Below, in pieces: positions 1 to 8,597 of a stretch of 64,000 nucleotides of DNA. Origin of the DNA: Roseateles depolymerans (GTDB lineage Bacteria; Pseudomonadota; Gammaproteobacteria; Burkholderiales; Burkholderiaceae_C); NCBI GenBank assembly GCA_003241055.1, contig QFOD01000013.1, positions 62,001 through 126,000 of the forward strand, given 5' to 3'. The notes beneath the pieces were generated by a model. It had not been told where the DNA came from and made no database searches. It worked only from the letters and a program-made list of their open reading frames with translations. Both the position numbers and the translations under genes were made by a program. Each line of letters opens with the position of its first letter. Positions within the stretch are counted from its first letter, which is position 1.

Positions 1-50
1 CATCAGATGGGTTTCTAGGGAAGAGCGATAGCTGGGGCGACTTACAAATA

Positions 51-75
51 AAAAAGGGGCCGAAGCCCCTTTCTA
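51..75 (-). terminator. Rho-independent terminator after the pilin gene
   Basis: On the minus strand a hairpin with arms AGGGGC/GCCCCT and a TTCG-type loop is followed directly by a run of six T. It lies about 17 bases after the pilin stop codon, so it should end the pilin transcript. The 50 bases beyond it to the window edge hold no recognisable gene. Confidence 0.85.
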
Positions 76-91
76 ACTGTCAGCCCGAAGG

Positions 92-559
92 TCAGGTGCC
101 GATGTTGTTCTTCGTGATTGCTGCGAAAACGGCGGCATCCTCGGTAGTTGTGATGTTGGTGGTCGTGTTCCAGGTCACGGCGGTACCGTTCACCGAGGCA
201 GGCGAGAAGGTAATGGTCTTGCCGGAACCCAGACCGATGTCGTTCAGATTGATGGTGATGACGCCGTCAGTCACGGAGGCCAGGCTGGCGACTTCCTTGG
301 TCGGCGTGAAGGTGTTCGTGGCTGGGATGCCGTTCGTGCCAGCGCTGCAGCCAGTGACGGTACCGCCGTTTTCCTGGGCGCACAGCGCAACTGCCGTCTT
401 GATCGAGTCGACCACGCTGATCGCGTTAGCGACCTTGGCCTTGCTCGTGTAGCTCTTGTATTGCGGCAGGGCCACCGCCGCCAGGATGCCGATGATCGCC
501 ACGACGATCATCAGTTCGATCAGCGTGAAACCTTGTTGGGCGCGTTGCTTGAGGCTCAT
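92..559 (-). CDS. pilA: Type IV pilin major subunit (PilA-like)
   Basis: Encodes a 155-residue type IV prepilin, the subunit of a surface pilus fibre. A 10-residue leader ends in Gly10 before Phe11 (FTLIEL), with the conserved Glu at mature position 5 and a hydrophobic helix following; this is the class III signal cut and methylated by PilD. The ATG at 559 is chosen over an upstream TTG because AGGAGT lies 7 bases before it and the leader then has normal length. Only two cysteines occur (Cys60 and Cys71), in the region after the helix; the usual C-terminal disulfide loop is absent. The gene appears monocistronic, with a sigma-54 promoter upstream and a terminator downstream. Family assignment is very secure; whether it is the major pilin is inferred. 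Confidence 0.93.
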   Translation of the reverse strand: MSLKQRAQQGFTLIELMIVVAIIGILAAVALPQYKSYTSKAKVANAISVVDSIKTAVALCAQENGGTVTGCSAGTNGIPATNTFTPTKEVASLASVTDGVITINLNDIGLGSGKTITFSPASVNGTAVTWNTTTNITTTEDAAVFAAITKNNIGT

Positions 560-610
560 GTCGTAACTCCTGCGAGAGAGGGTTTGTGGGGTTGGAACAT
601 CCCCCCTGAA

Positions 611-626
611 TGCAGGGGTCGTGCCA
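611..626 (-). promoter_or_regulatory. Sigma-54 (RpoN) promoter of the pilin gene
   Basis: The minus strand reads TGGCACGACCCCTGCA, matching the -24/-12 consensus TGGCACG-N4-TTGCW at every fixed position except one (C for T). The predicted start near 600 leaves a leader of about 40 nt containing the AGGAGT ribosome site. Pilin genes in other proteobacteria are known to use RpoN with the activator PilR, which supports the call. Confidence 0.85.
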
Positions 627-687
627 GCCTGGTGGCGGCCCTGAGATGTGCGGATTCGCACGGAATTCGAGGGGGTTCGGGCGGCGG

Positions 688-728
688 GTGACAAAAATCG
701 TCACTCCGGCCTGACGCGATTTGTCAGG
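688..728. promoter_or_regulatory. Two palindromic activator-type sites upstream of the pilin promoter
   Basis: GTGAC-N7-GTCAC (688-704) and CCTGAC-N7-GTCAGG (710-728) share the core TGAC-N7-GTCA and lie 23 bp apart centre to centre, about two helical turns. They sit roughly 65 to 115 bp upstream of the sigma-54 promoter, where enhancer-binding proteins bind. Each contains a TTTGTC-like element reminiscent of PilR sites. The sites are seen directly; PilR binding is inferred. Confidence 0.55.
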
Positions 729-812
729 TGTACCGATGAACGGTCGTCGGCTGCCAGAAAGCGTCAGGCCCGGACGAGCCGGGCCTGATGGTGAGAAGCG
801 GCAGGGCCCGCG

Positions 813-1598
813 TCAGAGGGCCATGGACTGGCCGGAGGCCAGGGCGCTGATGCGGTGCGGGCTGTCGAGCGCTGCCACGCCCTGCATCACGGCGCGCACC
901 TCGCCGGGCTTGATGTGGGTGATGCGCACGTCGACGCTGCCGGCCAGCTGGGCCAGTTCCTGGCCGAGCGCCGTGGGGCAGAGGTGTTTGCTGAGCTGCG
1001 CCACCTCGCGCTCGTCGTCGCTGAACGCGGTCTCGATCACGAGGTGGGAGAGCTTCAGCTGGGCCAGCCGCTCCCAGAGTGCGGTGTTGGGCCCGGTGTC
1101 GCCGGTGTAGACCCAATGGGCGTGGCCGGCGGCGGGGCCGCCGTCGACGGCGAAGCCGACCGCCGGCACCGTGTGCGCCGCGGGCAGCACCTCGATGTCG
1201 CGGCCGCCGAGGTTCAGGCGCTGGCCGACCTCGAAGGGCTGCAGGCACAGCACGGGCGCTTCACGGCTGGGCAGGGCGGTGAAGTCGGGCCAGATCACGC
1301 CGTTGAAGATGTGCTGGCGCAGCGCGGCCAGGGTTTCGGGCAGCGCGTGAACCTTGATGGCGGGGCGGCGTGCGGCGGCGCGTGCGCGCAGTACGGCATC
1401 GGCCAGCAGCGGGATGCCCAGCACATGGTCCAGGTGGGAATGGCTGATCAGGATGTGATCGATGCGGGCGAGTTCATCCAGCGTGAGCTCGCCCACGCCC
1501 GTGCCGGCGTCGATCAGGACGTCGTCATCGAGCAGGAATGCGGTGGTCTTGTAGCCGGCCGCAATGGCGCCGGAGCAGCCCAGGACGCGGATGTTCAT
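813..1598 (-). CDS. Metallo-beta-lactamase-fold hydrolase, class II cyclic-nucleotide phosphodiesterase type
   Basis: A 261-residue cytoplasmic protein with the metallo-beta-lactamase fold. The zinc motif HSHLDH is at residues 53-58; YTGDTG, a central Asp-containing strand, and ITHIKPGE near the C-terminus supply further ligands. The N-terminus (MNIRVLGCSGAI) and the HxHLDH spacing resemble class II 3',5'-cyclic-nucleotide phosphodiesterases, which hydrolyse cAMP. RNase Z-like or other phosphodiesterase roles cannot be excluded. It lies between the FHA gene and the pilin on the same strand, but a gap of about 170 bp before it and the pilin's own promoter after it suggest separate transcription. 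A role in cAMP control of pili would be speculation. Confidence 0.75.
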   Translation of the reverse strand: MNIRVLGCSGAIAAGYKTTAFLLDDDVLIDAGTGVGELTLDELARIDHILISHSHLDHVLGIPLLADAVLRARAAARRPAIKVHALPETLAALRQHIFNGVIWPDFTALPSREAPVLCLQPFEVGQRLNLGGRDIEVLPAAHTVPAVGFAVDGGPAAGHAHWVYTGDTGPNTALWERLAQLKLSHLVIETAFSDDEREVAQLSKHLCPTALGQELAQLAGSVDVRITHIKPGEVRAVMQGVAALDSPHRISALASGQSMAL

Positions 1599-1734
1599 TC
1601 AGTGCAACACGGGAGGTCTGAGACCCGCGCGAACGGCGCGGGTCAGTGCCATGAATGTACGCAGGCGCTGTGCTTCCGGGGCGGCCGGAATACCGGGTTT
1701 GCGCCCCGGCTTGGTTGGCGAAGCGTGAGGAAGT

Positions 1735-1757
1735 CACGGCCGCTCGGCGCGGCCGTG
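1735..1757. other. Perfect 9-bp hairpin downstream of the FHA gene
   Basis: CACGGCCGC-TCGGC-GCGGCCGTG forms a perfect 9-bp stem 10 bases after the FHA stop codon. It has no T run, so it is at best a weak or Rho-assisted terminator or an mRNA-stabilising structure. A second shorter hairpin (TTCCGG/CCGGAA) is at 1674-1690. The rest of 1599-1767 shows nothing recognisable. Confidence 0.4.
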
Positions 1758-1767
1758 AATACTGCCA

Positions 1768-2421
1768 TCAACCTTGCACGAATTGCATCTGCGTGCCTGC
1801 CAGTTCGATCAAATCGCCGCTGCGCAGGGCGATAGATTCGCCGGTCAGCGGGATGCCGTTGACGCTGGGGCGCGCGCCCCCCTCGACATGCGCAAACACG
1901 TAGCCGGTGGGGCGCTTGGTGATGGAGGCCACCTGCACGCCGGGCTTGCCCAGCGTCGTGACCACCTTGGTCAGCGCAACCTCGCGGCCGGCGGCGGCGC
2001 CGGTCAGCACCTTGATGGAGGCCGGCCCCGGGGTGGCTGCCCCTGCCAGGGCGCCGAAGCTGGACGGCACGCCCAGCCCGCCCGTCTGGGTGGCGCCGGG
2101 CTTGAGGATCATGGTCTTTTCGTAGTCGGTCGCGTCGCCGAGCTGGAACTTGATCTTGTACTTGCCGATCTCGACGACATCGCCATCCACCAGCAGCTGC
2201 TTCTTGATGGCCTTGCCGTTGATGTAGGTGCCGTTGGTGGAGTTGAGGTCCTCGATGAAGACGTCGGCCCCCACCATCTGCAGCACGGCGTGTTCACCGC
2301 TGACTGCCAGGTTGTCGATCACGATGTCGTTGTACGGCCGACGTCCCAGCGTGGTCTTGTCCTTGGTGATCTGTACCTCCTTGATCACGACACCGTCGAG
2401 CGAAACCACCAGTTTGCCCAT
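1768..2421 (-). CDS. FHA-domain protein with a second, degenerate FHA-like half
   Basis: A 217-residue soluble protein. Residues 1-95 form a canonical FHA domain that binds phosphothreonine peptides: TLGRRPYND, then SGEH, then LNSTNGTYING, the residues that contact the phosphate and the peptide. The second half (about 130-217) again shows an FHA-like strand pattern ending in VNG and GDLIELAG, but lacks the Arg/Ser/His pocket. TGAGG lies 6 bases before the ATG. It is last in a kinase-phosphatase-FHA group, 46 bp after the PP2C gene, so it is probably a reader or substrate of the adjacent kinase. Its partner is unknown. Confidence 0.85.
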   Translation of the reverse strand: MGKLVVSLDGVVIKEVQITKDKTTLGRRPYNDIVIDNLAVSGEHAVLQMVGADVFIEDLNSTNGTYINGKAIKKQLLVDGDVVEIGKYKIKFQLGDATDYEKTMILKPGATQTGGLGVPSSFGALAGAATPGPASIKVLTGAAAGREVALTKVVTTLGKPGVQVASITKRPTGYVFAHVEGGARPSVNGIPLTGESIALRSGDLIELAGTQMQFVQG

Positions 2422-2468
2422 GAATGACCTCAGTTATGTTGTATGTCTCGTGACTCCGCAGGAAAGAG

Positions 2469-3266
2469 TCAGGTGTTGCCTCGACGTCCGAAGGGCCACC
2501 AGCCGCGGGCTTCTGCGCGCGGGCGGCCTTGAGCGCGGACAAGGATGAGCGCGATGTTATCCCGCCCGCCATTGTTGTTGGCCGCATCAACAAGGGCTTG
2601 CGCGGCTTCCGGCAGGCTGTCGTGGGCATTGAGCAACTGCGCGACGCGGCTGTCGTCCAGCATGTCCGACAGGCCGTCGGAGCAGAACATGAACAGGTCG
2701 CCGGGCATCACCTCGTGCAGATGCAGCTCCATCAGCACGGCGTCCTCGACACCGACGGCGCGGGTGACGAGGTTCTTGTTGCTGGACAGCGCGGCTTCCT
2801 CGACGGTCAGCAGGCCGGCGTCGATCTGCTCCTGCAGCAGCGAGTGGTCGCGCGTGATCTGGGTGAGCTGACCCTCGCGCAGCCGGTAGCCGCGTGAGTC
2901 GCCCACGTGGCCCAGCAGCAGGCCCTCGGGGCGGAACACGCCCAGCACCAGGGTCGTGCCCATGCCGGCATAGCGGGGGTTGGTGTTGGCGGCGTTGAAG
3001 ATCGCCCGGTTGGCGTTGTCCACGCAGATGTCCATCGCGCGGCGCACCTCCGGTGCCCGGGCGTTGCGGCCCGGATCGCGCAGCCAGCGGCCCAGCTCGG
3101 TGGCGATGAAGCTGGTCAGCATCTGGCTGGCCACCTCGCCGGCGTTGTAGCCGCCCATGCCGTCGGCCAGTACGGCCAGACCGGTTGCTTCGTCCAGGGC
3201 GACCGAGTCTTCGTTGTTGGCGCGGGCACGGCCAACATCGGTGGCGCTGAAGAACTCTAGGCTCAT
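2469..3266 (-). CDS. PP2C-family Ser/Thr protein phosphatase
   Basis: A 265-residue PPM/PP2C phosphatase that removes phosphate from Ser/Thr using two metal ions. The motifs follow in family order: NNEDS (Asp20), ADGMGGYNAGE (Asp35), GHVGDSRGY, FCSDGLSDML and GGRDNIALILV. There is no signal peptide or membrane segment. The start codon overlaps the kinase stop by 4 bases (ATGA), so the two are translationally coupled and form a reversible phosphorylation pair. The reading frame stays open far upstream, but that stretch is the kinase in another frame; homology begins at MSLEFFSATDVG. This Stp/PppA-type protein likely dephosphorylates the kinase and its targets. Confidence 0.93.
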   Translation of the reverse strand: MSLEFFSATDVGRARANNEDSVALDEATGLAVLADGMGGYNAGEVASQMLTSFIATELGRWLRDPGRNARAPEVRRAMDICVDNANRAIFNAANTNPRYAGMGTTLVLGVFRPEGLLLGHVGDSRGYRLREGQLTQITRDHSLLQEQIDAGLLTVEEAALSSNKNLVTRAVGVEDAVLMELHLHEVMPGDLFMFCSDGLSDMLDDSRVAQLLNAHDSLPEAAQALVDAANNNGGRDNIALILVRAQGRPRAEARGWWPFGRRGNT

Positions 3267-4333
3267 GGGGTGGACGACGGGTCGGACGGCTGGGGCGAAG
3301 CGGCCGGCTGATTCTGCCCTGCCTGTTCCGGCGTCAGCCGCAAGGTTTGCGCGAATGCCGGGTCGGCCTCCAGCGGCAGGTCGATCTCGGGCGCCGCGGG
3401 CTCCTGCTGCAGGGCCATCACCAGCACGGCGTCGAGATCGCGGGCCATCTGCTCGCCCGAGCCGTAGCGCAGCTCGGGGCGCTTCTCCAAGGCCAGCGCG
3501 AGCACCAGGGCTAGCGCCTCGGGCAGTTCCGGGCGATGGGTGCGGATGTCGGGCGCGGGCTCGGTGGCGATCTGCTGCATCAGCCGGGCCATGGAGTCGC
3601 TGTGGTGCGGCAGCACGCCGCACAGCATCTGATAGAGCAGCACGCCCAGCGAGTAGAGATCGCTGCGGCCATCGACCTTGAGGCCCGCCAGTTGCTCCGG
3701 CGACATGAAGGAGGGCGTGCCCAGGACGAGGCCGGTGCGGGTACGGCTGCCATCGCCGATGCGGGCGATGCCGAAGTCCATCAGCTTGAGGCTGCCGTTC
3801 ACACGGTCCAGCATCACGTTGGCGGGCTTGATGTCGCGGTGGACGACGCCCTGGCTGTGCGCATAGGCCAGCGCGCGCGCCAGCCGGGCGCCCAGCTGAA
3901 CGACCTCGCGCACCGGCAGCAGCTGCCCCGGGCGGGTGAACAGGCTGAGGTCGCGCCCCAACACGTACTCCATCGCGATCCAGGTGTCGCCACCGTCCTG
4001 GCCGGCATCGACGACCTGCAGGATGTCCGGATGCTCCAGCCGCTGGGCGGCTTGGGCCTCGCGCATGAAGCGCTCGCGCACCTCGGCCAGGTCCTCGGCG
4101 GAGAACTCGCGCTGCAGCGCGAGGCGCTTGATCGCGACCTGGCGGCCCGTGCCGCGCTGCGTGGCCTTGTAGACCACGGCCATGGCGCCGCGGCCGATCT
4201 CGGCGCCCAGCTCGAAGTCGCCCAGGTCGGTCAGGGCCGCCGGGGGCTGCGTGAGCGGCAGCGTCGATTGTTCGGCTGGCGGGGTCGAGCGGCCCAGCAG
4301 GCGCTGCCAGAAGCCAGGTTTGGGGGCGGTCAT
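3263..4333 (-). CDS. Hanks-type Ser/Thr protein kinase
   Basis: A 356-residue eukaryotic-like kinase. The domain covers about residues 40-310: glycine loop GRGAMAVVYKA, ATP-anchoring Lys69 (VAIKRL), catalytic HRDIKPANV (Asp167), DFGIAR (Asp186), Thr-rich activation loop and SPEQLAG. All catalytic residues are present, so it should be active. No transmembrane helix or PASTA repeat follows, unlike PknB-type receptors, so it is cytoplasmic; the Pro-rich tail is short. It begins 9 bp after the TerC-like gene and overlaps the PP2C gene by 4 bases. In proteobacteria such kinase-phosphatase-FHA sets often control type VI secretion, but no secretion genes are in this window. Confidence 0.93.
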   Translation of the reverse strand: MTAPKPGFWQRLLGRSTPPAEQSTLPLTQPPAALTDLGDFELGAEIGRGAMAVVYKATQRGTGRQVAIKRLALQREFSAEDLAEVRERFMREAQAAQRLEHPDILQVVDAGQDGGDTWIAMEYVLGRDLSLFTRPGQLLPVREVVQLGARLARALAYAHSQGVVHRDIKPANVMLDRVNGSLKLMDFGIARIGDGSRTRTGLVLGTPSFMSPEQLAGLKVDGRSDLYSLGVLLYQMLCGVLPHHSDSMARLMQQIATEPAPDIRTHRPELPEALALVLALALEKRPELRYGSGEQMARDLDAVLVMALQQEPAAPEIDLPLEADPAFAQTLRLTPEQAGQNQPAASPQPSDPSSTP

Positions 4334-4342
4334 GCGGGGATC

Positions 4343-5029
4343 TTAGGCCGGGGTCCTGCGCCCCCGCCACAGCCCCACCGCCACCACGAAGACCGCGGCG
4401 CTGAGGCTGACCGCATAGTCCAGCCCGTGCAGATGGGCCTCGAACCAGTCATGCACGGCCGCATCCGTCGTGGCCATCTCGCCGGCCACGAAACCCAGCA
4501 ACGCGGCCCCCAGCGTGATCAGCGCGGGGACGCGTTCCATCAGCTTGAGCAGCAGCGTGCTGCCGAAGATGATCAACGGAATGGACAGCCCCAGGCCGAC
4601 GATCAGCAGGGGCAGGCGCAAGGCTTCGGGCGCACTGTTGGCGGCCGCAGCGACCGCGATGACGTTGTCCAGGCTCATCACCAGGTCGGCGATCAGGATG
4701 GTGCGCACGGCGGTCCAGAGGTTGTCGCTGGCATGCACATCGTCGTCCTCGTCGCCGCCGGCCAGCAGCTGGATGCCTATCCACAGCAGCAGCAGCGAAC
4801 CCACCAGCTTGAGCCAGGGCAGTTGCAGCAGTTGCACGGCGAACAGCGTGAGCACCACGCGCAGCACGATGGCGGCGCCGCTGCCGAACACGATGGCTCG
4901 TTTTTGCTGTTGCGGCTGGAGGTTGCGGGCGGCCAGCGCGATGACGACCGCGTTGTCGCCCGAGAGCAGGATGTTGACCCAGATGATCTTCAGCAGGGCG
5001 AGCAGGAATTCGGCGTTGAGCAGGTCCAT
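4343..5029 (-). CDS. TerC/YjbE-family integral membrane protein, probable metal exporter
   Basis: A 228-residue membrane protein with about seven hydrophobic helices and the paired TerC signatures SGDNAVVIALAARNL (helix 1) and SLDNVIAVAAAA (helix 4), whose acidic residues are thought to bind metal. The acidic loop GGDEDDDVH follows helix 3. The length fits the YjbE subgroup; relatives are implicated in manganese efflux or in metalating exported enzymes. It is the first gene of a tight run with the kinase (9 bp), so membrane metal handling and phosphosignalling may share a transcript. The 87-base leader does not show the yybP-ykoY manganese riboswitch core. Confidence 0.85.
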   Translation of the reverse strand: MDLLNAEFLLALLKIIWVNILLSGDNAVVIALAARNLQPQQQKRAIVFGSGAAIVLRVVLTLFAVQLLQLPWLKLVGSLLLLWIGIQLLAGGDEDDDVHASDNLWTAVRTILIADLVMSLDNVIAVAAAANSAPEALRLPLLIVGLGLSIPLIIFGSTLLLKLMERVPALITLGAALLGFVAGEMATTDAAVHDWFEAHLHGLDYAVSLSAAVFVVAVGLWRGRRTPA

Positions 5030-5116
5030 GACGAGACGTTTGAGCGAGTGGCGAGTGTCGTCGCGACGTGGCCGCCTGTATCTGCGTGCAACTACGCGGG
5101 CGCGGCCTCAGAAATG

Positions 5117-5165
5117 AAAAAGGGCCGTTCATCGAACGGCCCGGGCATCACTCGCGAAGCGAGTG
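5117..5165 (-). terminator. Tandem hairpins ending the sucCD transcript
   Basis: Reading the minus strand after sucD there is first a hairpin with arms CACTCGC/GCGAGTG and loop TTC (5165-5149). It is followed by a perfect 9-bp stem GGGCCGTTC/GAACGGCCC (5142-5122) and then five T. The second hairpin is a classic Rho-independent terminator. It separates sucCD from the TerC-kinase group. Confidence 0.88.
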
Positions 5166-5174
5166 GGGGGTGGT

Positions 5175-6068
<894 letters not shown>

Positions 6069-6086
6069 GTCTTGTACTCCTGGGCT

Positions 6087-7247
<1,161 letters not shown>

Positions 7248-7274
7248 GGCTGGGTCTTTCGGGTCAGGAAAAGT

Positions 7275-7898
7275 TCAGGAACTTGAGGAGACCGGCTCGG
7301 GGGCCAGATGCCAGCGCGGGTAATGTGTCGCGACGGTCGGGCCGTCGCGACGCAGCGCATGGCAGCGGTCGAGCTGGAAGGGCGGGTTGCCGGACGCGTC
7401 GCCCTCGCGGGTGTCGATGACCGAGCCAGCGAAGGCCTGGATCACCGCCGTGGGCAGCACCTGGCAGAGTTCCGTCAGGTGGGTGCAACCCCGCGTGCCG
7501 CTGAGCCGTTCGAGAACGGCCTGGCGGAATCCGCGCATTAGGTTCAGCCCCACCAGTTGCCGGTAGGCCTCGCCGTGCTCGTCGCAGGCGCCTGGATAAG
7601 GCATCCATTCGGTGCGGGAGCCGGCTTCGACGATGCTCAATTCGCGATCGACGGTGAGGTGCAGTCGCATGTGGTGGATGGGCTCACCGGCGTGCCGAGG
7701 GATCCCTCCGAGTAGCACTTCGTGGGGCTTGGTGTCCACCAGACTGGCTTCAACGTCGAACAACCCGTCATCGCGCGCAAACACCTGCACATCGAGGGCG
7801 CGGCGGTGAAGCGAGCGACGCTGGACGGGCTGAGGTACGGCAGGCATGGGTGGGGTTTGCGGACGCAGGGCCGGCTTGACGCCGGGCGAAGCGGGCAT
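7275..7898 (-). CDS. DUF2889-family protein of unknown function
   Basis: A 207-residue soluble protein matching my recollection of the DUF2889 family: RRSLHRRALDVQVFARDDGLFDVEASLVDTK near the N-terminus, a central beta-rich part, and RGFRQAVLERLSGTRGCTHLTEL. There is no signal peptide or known catalytic motif. The ATG at 7898 gives the longest product; an internal ATG at 7847 would start close to the conserved part, and neither has a strong ribosome site. It sits 27 bp ahead of sucC and after recX, a placement I recall from other Burkholderiales. Function is unknown; co-transcription with sucCD is likely. Confidence 0.75.
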   Translation of the reverse strand: MPASPGVKPALRPQTPPMPAVPQPVQRRSLHRRALDVQVFARDDGLFDVEASLVDTKPHEVLLGGIPRHAGEPIHHMRLHLTVDRELSIVEAGSRTEWMPYPGACDEHGEAYRQLVGLNLMRGFRQAVLERLSGTRGCTHLTELCQVLPTAVIQAFAGSVIDTREGDASGNPPFQLDRCHALRRDGPTVATHYPRWHLAPEPVSSSS

Positions 7899-7964
7899 TC
7901 GGCGCGTTACGTGGGGTAACAGCCGCCGTTTGGAGCGACCGGCAATGTAGCACGCGGCCCTTGA

Positions 7965-7980
7965 CCCCCGCTTACGGGGG
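7965..7980. other. Hairpin between recX and the DUF2889 gene
   Basis: CCCCCG-CTTA-CGGGGG forms a 6-bp GC stem about 17 bases after the recX stop on the minus strand. There is no T run after it, so termination is uncertain; it may partly uncouple recA-recX from the downstream genes. Confidence 0.4.
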
Positions 7981-7996
7981 TTGCAGCACCGCGGAA

Positions 7997-8515
7997 TTAC
8001 TCCGTGGGCCGGAGCGCCCGCCGGGCCACGTCGCCGGAGAAGCCGCGGGCCAGCAGGAAGCGCATCTGACGGGCCTGCTCGGTGCGTTCCGTTGGCAGTG
8101 CGTCGCCGAAGCGCCGGCAGCGCACCTCGCGCGCCCGACTCAGTTCGGTGCCGCGCAGCGCTTGCTGCTGTTCGGGGTCCAGCGCGAGGCCGTGCTGCGA
8201 CAGTTCCTGCTGAATGCGTTGCAGTCCGAAGCGCTGGGCTCGCTGATGCAGCCGGGATTCGACGAAGCGTGCCTCGCTCAGATAGCCTTCGGCGGCGAGC
8301 GCGTCCAGCAGTGCGTCGACCTGTTCGCTCAATTCACCGTCCGCGGCGTCCGGGTCAGCTTCAGCCATCGATGGGGCAACGCCAGCCGCAACAGCCGCCG
8401 CCAGCCTTTGGCGTTCGATGGCCAGCAACTTGCGTTTCAACTCGGTCCGGCTCTGCTCGCGCTGGGCCAGCAAACCGATGGCACGGGCCTTCAGCGACAA
8501 GGGAGGGCGTGCCAT
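7997..8515 (-). CDS. recX: Regulatory protein RecX
   Basis: A 172-residue basic helical protein that binds RecA filaments and limits their growth. It shows the RecX three-helix repeat pattern (LSLKARAIGLLAQREQSRTEL; LDALAAEGYLSEARFVES; LQRIQQELSQHGL) and a C-terminal repeat ending in FLLARGFSGDVARRAL. An unusual insert, ERQRLAAAVAAGVAPSMAEADPDAADGELSEQ, widens the first repeat. It lies 82 bp downstream of recA on the same strand, with hairpins in between, the usual recA-recX arrangement. Confidence 0.93.
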   Translation of the reverse strand: MARPPLSLKARAIGLLAQREQSRTELKRKLLAIERQRLAAAVAAGVAPSMAEADPDAADGELSEQVDALLDALAAEGYLSEARFVESRLHQRAQRFGLQRIQQELSQHGLALDPEQQQALRGTELSRAREVRCRRFGDALPTERTEQARQMRFLLARGFSGDVARRALRPTE

Positions 8516-8539
8516 GGGTCCGGGTTCCAGGGGCTTTCC

Positions 8540-8590
8540 GCCTGCCCGGGTGGCGCACAGGTGCCACCCAGTTGGCGGGCCGAGGCAGGC
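8540..8590 (-). other. Nested stem-loops in the recA-recX spacer
   Basis: An inner hairpin GGGTGGC/GCCACCC (8548-8569, 8-base loop) lies inside a longer pairing GCCTGCC/GGCAGGC (8540-8546 with 8584-8590). No T run follows. In E. coli a leaky terminator in this place keeps RecX far below RecA; a similar attenuating role is inferred here. Confidence 0.5.
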
Positions 8591-8597
8591 GCGAGCC

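Noticed and set aside
1674..1690. TTCCGG/CCGGAA inverted repeat as a terminator.
   Set aside because: The stem is only 6 bp with no T run; listed only as a minor structure near the FHA gene end.
3267..4370. A possible N-terminal extension making the PP2C phosphatase a 633-residue fusion.
   Set aside because: The extension is the kinase gene in another frame, with Arg/Pro/Ala-rich composition; PP2C homology begins at the ATG at 3266.
5030..5116. A yybP-ykoY manganese riboswitch ahead of the TerC-like gene.
   Set aside because: The leader is only 87 bases long and I could not find the conserved core; the nearby stems belong to the sucCD terminator.
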